Shown one piece after another: positions 55,017 through 64,000 of a DNA stretch of 64,000 nt. The notes beneath the pieces were generated by a model. The model was not told the DNA's origin. It ran no database searches and saw nothing but the letters and a program-made list of their open reading frames with translations. This DNA comes from Conus ventricosus (lineage: Eukaryota; Mollusca; Gastropoda; Neogastropoda; Conidae): positions 50,371,305-50,435,304 of the forward strand of contig CM031604.1 of NCBI GenBank assembly GCA_018398815.1, given 5' to 3'. A program made the translations under genes and the position numbers. The number at the start of each line of letters is the position of its first letter. Within the stretch, counting starts at the first letter, position 1.

Positions 55017-58000
55017 AAAAGGAAAAAAAGATTAATTTAGCTCATGTTAGCCATTAATTCATTCAGTGGTCACTATCCAGCCCAGTCTCTGCTCTTAAAT
55101 GAAGTTGTTATTGGATGATAAATGCAATGAAACTGTTGTGGGATACTGATTTTGTCTTGCCAGGCATGCCAGTTTTTCTGCTTTTTGGCAGTTCATGCAC
55201 ATTTTGTTTTTCTGTGGGGCAAAGCCCCGTCTCCCTTTCCTCACCCCCAACCACCCCACCCCAGCAGTCTTGTACACCCCATCAGTGACAAAAAGTATCA
55301 ACCAAAATAAAACCAGGTAGAAATAAACATGATGAATGCATATGCTGGAATATAATGAATGCATATTCACAGTAGATCAAAAGATAGATGAAAGGAACAA
55401 GGAGTGCATACTTGTGTTTTTCAATTTTTCTTTTACTTTTTTTTTTTTTTTTTTTTTTTTGCAATTGCAGAAGATCAAAAGGGTACGTAGAAATGGGAAA
55501 TGAAATGGGTAATTTTGTTTGAAGGCTAACAAACCCTGCTCTGATAGTTAAAGATTTTTTTTTTTTTTGCTCTCTGGCTACTGTTAGCTGTTGTGGGTTC
55601 ACCACTTGGTGTTATAAAGCACACCCCTCCCCTTCTGTATCTCCTACAAATTTGTCAAGTTCTCTGGGTTTTTTGGTTTTTTTAAAATTGTTTTTCAAGC
55701 AGTTCGCATGCCTGTGGTCCATCTTCCCATCTATGCATACTACCCGCCTTGAATATGAAATATTCTGCTTTCCATTCCTTTCCTTTCTAGCGTCTTCTCC
55801 ACGCCACCTGCTTTGTTCGCACGCTGTTGTTATGGTGTATCCCCTTCATTTTGTTTGGAAATTACAGAAAGAGTAGTTATGGGTAATGAATGGGCCTGCA
55901 GAGTGCCAACCATTATGGAAGTTCAGAATTTTGGCATTGAATTATGCTCGTTTGAGAAAATACGGTCAAGATTTGGCAAGTTTCTGTAGTCATCGAGCTT
56001 GCTGTTTGAAATCATCAATTGTTAAATTCCTGAAAATCTGATTGATTTAATTCTGTTACAAGCTTTGTGGTAATCCATTTGCATTCCAAGGAAGAAGAGT
56101 GAATATCTAGTTCAGATATGAATGCAACACGGACCGACGTCTAAGGGATCAAGTCAATGAATGCAACAAAAGAGCAAGGAAGATTGTATTGTAACAAAAA
56201 GAATAAAATCAAGAGGAGGGTGGTTTCCACAGTCATTCTCACACCACTGTGTCAAAAATGAAAGTGAAGAGACAGAAGTGTAAACCTTTTAATTGAATCT
56301 TTACTTTGATATGCAGTGCCGTTGCTTTCCTTTGAAGTGGATATCTAAATGAGTGATATCCAGATTACTGTAATGGCGTATTTCAAGTGGAGATTGGAGA
56401 TGTTAGCTCACATTCCTTGCTGAGCTTACTATCAAGTACTGAAATTGAAACATATCGGTGGACCTTTTGAATTGCAACTGTCTGTTAGTTAAATACTAGA
56501 TATTCATGTAGAAGGGCACAGGTCATACAAATAATGAAAACATGCAAGTGAAGAAAGATTTTTAAAAAATGTTTGGACAAATCTTTAAAAACAAATTTGT
56601 ATGCATTCTAGTACTTTATCAGGGAGGAGCAGTGGGGGTGAGAATACATCTGTGATTGCTTTTTTTCTTTTTCTTTTGTTTTATTTTAAAGTTTACCTTT
56701 ATTAAGCAGCAATATGATATGCAAGTTGATTATTTTAGTACTATTCAGCACCATTACTTTTCCTAGAATCATGCACATGTAGCTATTAAGCCTGAAAATT
56801 CTTCTTCATTCCGAGTTGTACAGTTAAGCTGCTTGTTCATTAAAATTGACAAAAAGGATTGTGCTTTTGTGGAAAATGCTGAGAAGAATTAACAGCACTC
56901 ATTATCAGGAATTTTGTTGTTGGAGGTTGACGCCTGTGGGCCTGAGCTCTATTAATGTATCTGTATTTAAGTAATTGGCTTGGGCAGTTATGCTTCATGT
57001 TTTTTTGCCATGTATACATAAACTTTGTATATCTTCTTTGTAAATTTTGTTGGCTAGAAAATGGGATGAACAAAATTTGTGGTGTAATGAGTAAGGGATT
57101 ATGATCTTAAGTTTGAGCTGGTTTTTCAGTGTCAGATAAGTCGTATGGTGTGAGATACCATTTAAACTTGAGTTTAAACTTGTGGAAGATGGCAGCTTAC
57201 CTTTTCAGACAAATCACAGATTAAACACACACACATGCATACACTCGCACGCATACACACCACACCACACCACACCACAACACAACGCAACACTATTGTT
57301 TTTCACTTTCAGACCATGAAAATTAGATAACCAAGATGATGTTTTTCGAAGCATTGGAAAAGCTTGAACATGGATGTTTAAGTGCCAGTTATATATAAAT
57401 ATGTTTTGATGTGTACTTGTAGAAGTATGGTAGCATTATAATGGGATTGCATTGTGTCACTCAGAACTTGACCAGAATGCATAGATAGACTGCATAAATA
57501 AAATCTTCCAGTTGGGATGATTGCTAGCAGGGAAAGGATGGAGGTGGGAATAAGCAAGCCAATGTATATTAAGGAATTTAACAAAAAGTAAATCCAAACC
57601 ATGAAAAGTACAAAAGACAAATGCACTCTGGCCTATTACCACTTAATTTCTTTTGGCTTCTGACCTTTATCGGATTAGGGTTTGGAATACACTGTAGATG
57701 GGGAAAAAAAAGGTTAGGTGAAAGCATTATTGATTTGAAATGTTTTGAGATGATGTAACATTCATAGATTGTTCTAAATACAGCTATCATATTTTGCAGC
57801 TTGCATTCAGGATTTCATAGAATTAATTGAGGTTTAATTTCTTGTATGTGCTAGGTTGGGTGTCTTTTTTTTCACTTTTAATTGCTTCAGAATTGTGAAC
57901 TGATCCAATGTCACTGTGCTGTTAGTGCTGCTCAGACAAGAAATGCACATCTCTGTTTTAGAAAATAGATGCGGTTTTGGTAAATGCTTCTTCCATTAGT

Positions 58001-58085
58001 TACAAATGTTATTGCCTATTGTGGACATTAATTTGAATGAAGTAACCAAAAAAGTAGTTATGGTTACATATATACTACACATCAT
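55017..58085. other. no supported gene
   Basis: AT-rich sequence with T-runs (55438-55460, 55555-55569) and a CACAC-rich microsatellite (57226-57296). No splice-bounded protein-like frame was found. Confidence 0.45.
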
Positions 58086-58087
58086 TA

Positions 58088-59673
58088 TTGAAGGGCCAGG
58101 AACGTTTTTGAGTCAATTTTTGAAAGGAGAAATAACCTATTTTCTCTTACTCTTTTCTCCAATTCGTTGCCGTAACTGAATGGATAAGAGCTCAGACAAC
58201 ATTGCAGTTTCCTTTTGGCACGTGTTTGGGATTTGGCGATTTGCAATGGGCGGCCCAAGGAACACAATTTCCACACGAAATTGTCGAATTTTCAGCAGGG
58301 TCTCTCTGACGACGCAGGCAAGGTAGCGACAAAATTCGCTTTGCACGTGCAAGGCAAGCCCTTTTTGAACACTACTCCAGCCAAAGTTGCCCGCAGACGA
58401 GGATAAAAAGGACCCGTTCTTGGTTCGTTTTAACCATGCTTGCAAGACGACGGATGACGGATGAGCAGCGGGGGAGAGCCCTCGCTCTGCTTGATGAAGG
58501 CCTAGCGCAGCGGGAAGTTGCTAGACGACTTGAAGTGTCGCATTCCACAATCCAGAGACTGCTGGAGCGCTTCAATGAGACTGGAGCAGTCCAGGAAAGG
58601 CGTCACACGGGTCGACCCAGAGTAACGACAAGACAGCAAGACCGCTACCTTGTCCTCTCCGTCCTGAGGGAAAGGGCATTCACTGCGGTGACCTTGAGGG
58701 GTCAGCTGAGGGACGCAACAGGTGCTAACATCAGCTGCAGCACGGTGAGAAGACGGCTACATGAGGCAAACTTGAGGTCATGGAGACCGGCCGTCCGACC
58801 CGTGCTGTCACCAGTCAACAGAGTGCGCCGCATGACCTGGGCCAGGGAGCACGTGACCTGGACAAGGCAACAGTGGGCCCGGGTCTTGTTTTCGGATGAG
58901 TCCAGGTTCACCCTGACCTTTAACGATGGCCTGGCTCGGGTGTGGCGACGTCAAGGGGAGAGGTTCGCTGACGCCACTGTCCAAGAGCATAACCGGTACG
59001 GCGGCGGGTCGGTGGTGGTGTGGGGTGGCATGAGCCTTGTTACCCGGACCCCCCTGCTCCCCATTGACGGCATCCTGAACGGGGTCCGGTACCGGGACGA
59101 GGTTCTGGCGGCCGTGGCACTGCCTGCGCTTGTGGACCTTGGTCAAGGCGCCATCTTCCAGGACGACAATGCACCTGCGCATCGAGCACGCCTCGTGACC
59201 GACTTCCTGGAGCAGCATGAAGTCGTCCGTATGGCCTGGCCAGCGTGCTCACCTGACCTGAACCCAATTGAACACCTCTGGGATGTGCTCGGGAGGCGCA
59301 TCAGGGACAACCACCCCCCACCGGGCACCCTGGCCAGGCTGGTCGACATCCTGCAGATCGAGTGGGCGGCCATCCCTCAGGACACACTCCGTACCCTTGT
59401 GGGGTCGATGCATCGGCGCTGTGAAGAATGCATCCAGGCTCGGGGCGGACACACGCGATATTGAAAACAGATTGGCCAAATCTGACACTTTCTGTTTTCT
59501 GAAAAGGGGGGATGTTCCTTTAAATGCATGTGCTGTTCAATAATGGGTCATTGTGCTAATTTCTTTTTCCAAAACAGGTGTGGAAATGATGAAATAAAAC
59601 ATAGAATCAATTCTAAACATTGTCAATTATTTCAACTTAAAATTAGAGAGGAAGGAAGAAGTGGCCCTTAAAT
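58088..59673 (+). mobile_element. complete Tc1-like transposon
   Basis: Flanked by TA on each side (58086-58087, 59674-59675). Short inverted ends TTGAAGGGCCA and the complement of TGGCCCTTAAAT. Length about 1.59 kb, with one uninterrupted transposase gene. The gene is much more GC-rich than the AT-rich DNA around it, which fits a recent arrival. The TIRs are short and imperfect. Confidence 0.85.
58436..59464 (+). CDS. Tc1-family DD34E transposase
   Basis: A 342-residue frame, the usual size for Tc1 transposases, starting MLARRRMTDEQRGRALALLD. The N-terminal DNA-binding part has two helix-turn-helix units (about residues 10-50, REVARRLEVSHSTIQRLLER, and 70-120) joined by a GRPR AT-hook-like motif at about residue 60. 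The catalytic domain carries D in LFSDESRF (near 152), D in IFQDDNAPAHRAR (near 243) and E in SPDLNPIEHLWDVL, with 34 residues between the last two: DD34E. A glycine-rich GGGSVVVWGGMS lies between the first two aspartates, as is usual. All key residues are present. The enzyme would bind the TIRs, excise the element and insert it at TA. The start is the first in-frame ATG and matches family length. Confidence 0.95.
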   Translation: MLARRRMTDEQRGRALALLDEGLAQREVARRLEVSHSTIQRLLERFNETGAVQERRHTGRPRVTTRQQDRYLVLSVLRERAFTAVTLRGQLRDATGANISCSTVRRRLHEANLRSWRPAVRPVLSPVNRVRRMTWAREHVTWTRQQWARVLFSDESRFTLTFNDGLARVWRRQGERFADATVQEHNRYGGGSVVVWGGMSLVTRTPLLPIDGILNGVRYRDEVLAAVALPALVDLGQGAIFQDDNAPAHRARLVTDFLEQHEVVRMAWPACSPDLNPIEHLWDVLGRRIRDNHPPPGTLARLVDILQIEWAAIPQDTLRTLVGSMHRRCEECIQARGGHTRY

Positions 59674-59738
59674 TATGATGTGAAGTATATTTAATTGTAC
59701 TTTTTTCTGCTAACACTAAGTGTTTTGGCGTCTTATAC

Positions 59739-60995
59739 CAGGGTTCATAAGCCCCTTGAAACTCGTTGAATTCTGAGAGCCAATTTCAAGGCATTTTCAA
59801 ATCCTTGAAAATCAATAAAATGTGGTTCTGTTGACCAAATGTCCTTGAAAACCTTTAAAAATCAAGCCATCAGCTCCAAAAAGTTTTTAATGTGGCAAAA
59901 AAAAAATAAAAAAAATGGCAGTTTGATTTTTCTGCATTCAGGTTAACGAAAAATTATTTTAAAACAAATTTTTACATTGTCACGATCCTGCATTGTCGTC
60001 AGCTTAACCAAGGAAGATAATATGAAACTTTAGCAATTTTAAAACTCTATGCATGTGTGAAGGTCAAGCGCTTCCTGCTTATTCAATTCTTTGTGATTAC
60101 TGGTTCATGAAAGAAGCTTTAAATTCTCAGTGGGGGGATATGCTTTCAGCTGTCTGTGGTTGGATAAACCCTTTTCTGACTGGGTGAGAGAAGAAAAAGC
60201 TAGCAAATATGCCTGCCACTGCACAGTTTGCCAAAAAAGTTTCGATGTGCGAACAGTGGGCAAGAGTGCCCTTGTTAGCCACAGCAAAGGAAAAAAGTAC
60301 GTGGCTCTATTGGCTTCGAGCAAACCTTCGTCAGCGATACCCATCTCACACTTTCTTACAAACAATGCGGCAGCGTTGACCGCAAATGTTGAGTCGCCAT
60401 TAAATCATGATCATGATGTGTCCGCGCGCAAATCCAGTACCAGCTCTTCAGCTACAACTGACTCGTTTTGCTCGAAGACAGATATATGTTTAAAATCTGA
60501 AATTGTTTGGACACTGCACACTGTAAACTCTCACGAAACACTTGTGACCTGAATTCTCAGCTTTTTCAAGTAAAGTTTCCAGATAGTCAAATCGCCAAAA
60601 GATTTCAGTGCGGTGAGAGAAAATCCAGGTGTTTGCCGACATTTGGCATTGCACCTCACTTTCATTCGTTGTTGAAAAAACACCACCACAAGAAGAATCA
60701 AACTGCATGCTATTGTTTGATGAAAGTCTAAACAAAGAACTGAAGCTTAAACAGCTTGATATAAAAGTGCGCATTTGACTTTCCAGACTTTTAGCAGTTC
60801 TTTTGTGTAAAATGACCGTCCAGTTAGAACTAATAATAGTACTTCTGCTGTGCGAAGTAACAGATGATAAGGTCCACAAAGGGCAGAAAACGAGTAAGGG
60901 GCGTATCCATTTATGCATGTGTTGTAGCTTTGAATTAAAAAAGATCTCCTTGAAAACTTCTTGACTTTTGTTCTTGGGAGTCTGCAGGAACCCTG
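59739..60995 (+). mobile_element. hAT-like relic with GKSAL-type finger gene
   Basis: The left end CAGGGTTCATAAGCCCC, the right end likely GAACCCTG (60988-60995). The left subterminal region repeats TCCTTGAAAA and CTTGAAA words, a feature of some invertebrate and fish hAT elements. A target duplication could not be confirmed (TCTTATAC versus TATATAAT), so the right border is tentative. Coding remnants occupy 60130-60770. Confidence 0.6.
60130..60770 (+). pseudogene. hAT-like transposase N-terminal part, frameshifted
   Basis: The first segment holds PFSDWVREEKASKYACHCTV, with a finger C..C...GKSALVSH....K (about 60205-60300). A Ser-rich linker follows, then after a frame change the blocks FPDSQIAKRFQCGERKS (about 60575-60635) and FGIAPHFHSLLKK. 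A last shift gives a DESLN-like aspartate (about 60715-60735), which would be the first catalytic residue of the RNase H-like fold. Everything after this is absent. The finger matches the one at 46500 in spacing and in the GKSAL word. Confidence 0.65.
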
Positions 60996-61449
60996 TATAT
61001 AATACTGTACCATGTTAAACGGGTTCAAGCCCCAAATCAGAAGTTTTTGCTTTGCTAGCCTGAATTTCAGTGGCTAACTCGGTAGCAAGTCACATTCTGT
61101 GACCTGGTCTGCTAGCCAGTCAGCACTGTTCCCTTCCTTCAGTGCTTAATCTGCACCTATCCCTATGGCCAGCAGTCGACAAGCAAGTCACAAATTTTTC
61201 TGTTCTTTCTAGCCTTCGTCTCTTCTCGATTGTGATGATTCAAACCTCTCTTTGGTTCCTTTTCTTACCCCACCCTTAGCATTGCTAACTTTTTTTTTTA
61301 ACCCTAATATATTTTGTGAAATCGATCGTGCTCTCTTCTCCTCTAGTAGGTTTATTTCCCTTTCTTATGCTGGGTTGCCACATGTCTTTTTTTTTCCCCA
61401 TGGAATTTGACATATCTTGCTACCCATCAAGCTATGACTGTTACTGTAG
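60996..61449. other. no gene seen
   Basis: AT-rich and pyrimidine-rich sequence leading to the acceptor at 61449. Confidence 0.4.
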
Positions 61450-61630
61450 GTCTGGGATGGATCCCCCATTGATTAATCACCTGTCACTGAGCTCGGGGGG
61501 GATCAGTACTGCAGTTGTCCTCAACTACCTGTCCCACACACAGGACGATCAAGTGTGGAAACAGTTCTGTTCCATCAAGATGGAGGACAAGGGAAAGTTA
61601 GGCCATTTCTTTGCCCTTAAAATTCTGTAA
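61450..61630 (+). CDS. possible host exon
   Basis: After a pyrimidine-rich tract and the acceptor TTACTGTAG, one frame is open for 59 codons to a TAA. It reads SGMDPPLINHLSLSSGGIST then VVLNYLSHTQDDQVWKQF and more, and looks protein-like. The first base completes a split codon, so the preceding exon must end in phase 2, which excludes a direct join to the 27771 donor. A weak donor GTTAGG at 61597 is the alternative end. The protein family is not recognised, and it could belong to a different gene from the one on the left. Confidence 0.35.
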
Positions 61631-61751
61631 TCCCAGGGTTGGACCTATCAGGGTTCATAGTTTCATGGGAGGAGGGGGAAGGGGAATTTGGAAGAGGTGC
61701 CCAGACTTTCTTACATGGACACACTCCCTGCTGATTGGAACTCCAGATTAA

Positions 61752-63233
61752 CCCTCTTGTATTCATAACGGGCGCAGACGGGAGCGCTGAGACAGCGCGC
61801 TAGATTTCGTAATGGGCGCAGACGGGAGCTGCCCGCCGCATGTGTACGGTACTTTTCCATCACGTGCTGACTCCGTGAAAATACTCGGAGAGCCACTGAA
61901 AGTTGTTGGGGATTTCCCACTATAGCCCAGTAATCTGGCAGCACTATTTTTGGATGCTGGAACCACTTCCATTCACTAAGAAAGAGGAGAAACTGCAAGC
62001 GAAGAGTTGTGCGTGAGACTGACCGATTTTCACAATGGCGTCGTCTGCTAACAACAGTGAGTTTGATGATATTCCTGCGTATTCAGCAGAGGAGTGGGAT
62101 CAAATTATGCCAGAAGAAGAGAAGTATGAAAATGGAGAGTTAGGAGAAGAGAATGATGTTGAAATCGGCACCAGTGAAGGAGAGGAAAATGGTGAAAGCG
62201 ACCCTCAGTACAACGTGCTACTCGCCGTTCTGCAAAACAATGGCGACCGGCTACACATCCTGCCCATGTGGTCGCGTTCCAACAGCCGACAGGCCAAGCG
62301 CACTCACTGCCGAACACTGCCACCGCACTAGATTATTTCTTTTTTCTGCCTCTCACATTTTTTCAACTAGTAGCAGAAGAAATTAACAGATACGCTCAAC
62401 AAAAACAAGCAGCTAAGGGCACACCTGACTCCCTATGGTTCGACACAACACCTGACGAAATGCGGGGCTATGTCGCTGTACTGATTATTCCGTATAACAA
62501 CAAAGGGACGACGCGTAGAAACGTCATATATGTGTTCTTTCTGCCAGGTGCCTTTATGCTTTCATAAGAATGACTGTTTCCATGACTACCATGCGCAGAA
62601 AGTGGCTCAACAGTAGGGCAGTTTGCTAGTCTCTTGTGTTTGTGTGTACGTGTATATATGCTTACCTGTAGTTTATGGTGACAGTGCTTTGATGACACTT
62701 GGCAGTGAGACTCTACTCAATTTCGTCACAGCTATACAGTGTGTAAATACATATGGACATGTATAAGGTGCTTAGAACAATGACAGAAAAACAATGAGGA
62801 ACTGTGCTTGTTCAGTTGTGACAATTGACACTAGTTGTGTGTGACATTCTGTGGATTACCTGTGGGGACTGAACAGGCGGATAGAAGACGGATCATCTTA
62901 CTTAGGCTGCAGCTTTCATTTCACAACACTAACATGCATGCATGTGCATGGATAACTGCATGTTGGTTACTGTATTAGAATTGTCACCATCGCATGTGAC
63001 ACATTGGGTGACATTTGGTGACAATGACACGACCTTTCACCTCGAGACACACACAATCTTGCTCACAGTATAGAACAAAGCCTTGTGACCATACATGCGG
63101 AATTTCGTAGCTCTAGAGGTTTATTCCTGGTTGTGGTGAAGCATGAACCATACATACCCATTTTAAGGCTAAATTCACCAAAAAAATCTGAAAACTAGGG
63201 GAATTTGGCCTCAGAGAATCTGAATACAAAGGG
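61752..63233 (+). mobile_element. internally deleted piggyBac element
   Basis: TTAA on both sides (61748-61751, 63234-63237). TIR CCCTCTTGTATTCA against the complement of TGAATACAAAGGG, with one base of slippage. The left subterminal region has two ACGGGCGCAGACGGGAGC-like repeats. The interior carries the start and the very end of a piggyBac transposase with the catalytic core removed. The 3' 0.6 kb is non-coding. Confidence 0.9.
62035..62613 (+). pseudogene. piggyBac transposase, N- and C-terminal ends fused
   Basis: It starts MASSANNSEFDDIPAYSAEE with an acidic N-terminus. A frameshift near 62330 is followed by LVAEEINRYAQQKQAAKG and WFDTTPDEMRGYVAVLI, the conserved block that opens the piggyBac catalytic region. 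The frame then jumps straight to a C-terminal Cys-rich part, in a shifted frame: SFCQVPLCFHKNDCFHDYH (about 62545-62600), ending at a TAG. The three catalytic aspartates are absent. It is the classic product of an internal deletion. Confidence 0.8.
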
Positions 63234-63237
63234 TTAA

Positions 63238-64000
63238 GATGGACCCATTGCGACAACCACGCTTGAGGGTTCTACATCCGAACTACCAACTGCTGCATCT
63301 GCAAACATGGCTCATTTGCAGTCACGTTTGCTCTCAGGACTGTCTCAGTTCAGATGGCTGTTACAGAGGGAGGAGCTTCAGCGGATGTTTAGGCCCTTGT
63401 CTGTGACGCTCTTAGACAAAGGTGTGCAGATTCCAGGGAAACTTGATTTTCAACTGAACCTCTCTGCCAAGTCAGTGTGAGGTTACACATGGGCTATATA
63501 GAACAACTAGGTGGCCCTTTGTTTACACTAAAGCTCTCCTCAGACATGCTATCCGAGGAGCTGCTCTAAGAGAAGCTTGCAACCCTTGGCAGGTTCCCCA
63601 GTGGGACTTTTTCATAATGTCGGACTTTCTTAGGAAGGCTGATAAGCTCCGTTTGAACCTGTGCACTTATATAGCTTCTATCTCTTATTCCACAGGACCA
63701 CTTTCCTCCTGGTGCTTACATTTAGTAGAAGCAAGAGTGAGGTTGGTGCCTTGTCAGTTAAGTGCAACTCAAGACACCTTCTACAGAGATGGGTCAGTCT
63801 TCGTCAGATCCATCCAGAATTTTAGACCAAGAATTAGGGGCCAGTTTTTGTGGCACTAACTGACCCAGCCTGCATTAACTGGAGTTAGGCACCAAATCGA
63901 TGTTGTTAGCACCTGATTTTATGTATGATATGTCATTTTTTGTTGAGAAAATGAGCAGTGTTTTTACATGGAAGATAACAGTTTAGCACATCCTTGCATA
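63238..64000 (+). other. unresolved, possibly decayed coding sequence
   Basis: Directly after the piggyBac element, short frames look protein-like (LSQFRWLLQREELQRMFRPL at about 63340-63400; SDFLRKADKLRLNL at about 63617). They change frame and stop often. The sequence left of the piggyBac element (61640-61747) should be the other half of the same original region. I cannot assign a family. Confidence 0.3.

Noticed and set aside
58808..59373. Several long reverse frames
   Set aside because: Antisense shadows of the GC-rich Tc1 transposase gene.
59739..60995. Assignment of this relic to the 6-bp-TSD group
   Set aside because: The finger is similar, but no clean duplication of 6 or 8 bp was found at the proposed ends.

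Overview
The window is eukaryotic DNA: exons with split codons at GT/AG borders, long introns, SINEs, LINEs, an LTR element and several classes of DNA transposon. The repeat repertoire (RNase H-bearing LINEs with ATCTT tails, tRNA-headed SINEs, piggyBac, hAT, Harbinger, Tc1, Chapaev-like and Gypsy elements) and the general base composition suggest a lophotrochozoan, most likely a mollusc such as a gastropod. That is inference; no species marker was seen.

Host genes. One plus-strand gene can be followed in the left half. It has a 66-codon exon at 845-1043, a possible micro-exon at 2435-2469, an exon at 14552-14634, a 1.47-kb Ser/Pro-rich exon at 26299-27771 and a possible last exon at 28607-28779. 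The split codons agree across these junctions. I do not recognise the protein. A further exon-like piece lies at 61450-61630. Everything else that looks coding belongs to mobile elements.

Layout. 1-8994: introns, two small CAG-ended hAT-like elements (1489-2055; 5443-6271), a LINE 3' fragment and a stretch of odd homopolymer-rich sequence. 8995-14318: LINE copy 1, full length but badly corrupted. 14877-22148: a reverse-strand composite SINE split by LINE copy 2 (15254-21169) and by a second SINE (21377-21897). 23551-24085: another copy of the composite SINE. 25190-25730: a 34-bp minisatellite. 29463-36363: a reverse-strand Gypsy-type LTR element with 1.6-kb LTRs that has lost RT and integrase. 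36578-37524: a PIF/Harbinger relic. 40382-42599: a composite SINE carrying a piggyBac MITE and a hAT-like MITE. 44917-54960: a four-deep nest, TIR element > LINE copy 3 > 3-kb hAT-like element > LINE copy 4, with a Chapaev-like element also inside LINE copy 3. 58088-59673: an apparently intact Tc1 element. 59739-60995: a hAT relic. 61752-63233: an internally deleted piggyBac element.

The elements do not act as one system. What the window records is the order of insertions, and most borders can be placed to the base because target-site duplications survive. Only the Tc1 transposase reads as an uninterrupted full-length gene. LINE copy 4 keeps an open RNase H/C-terminal segment but is 5'-truncated.
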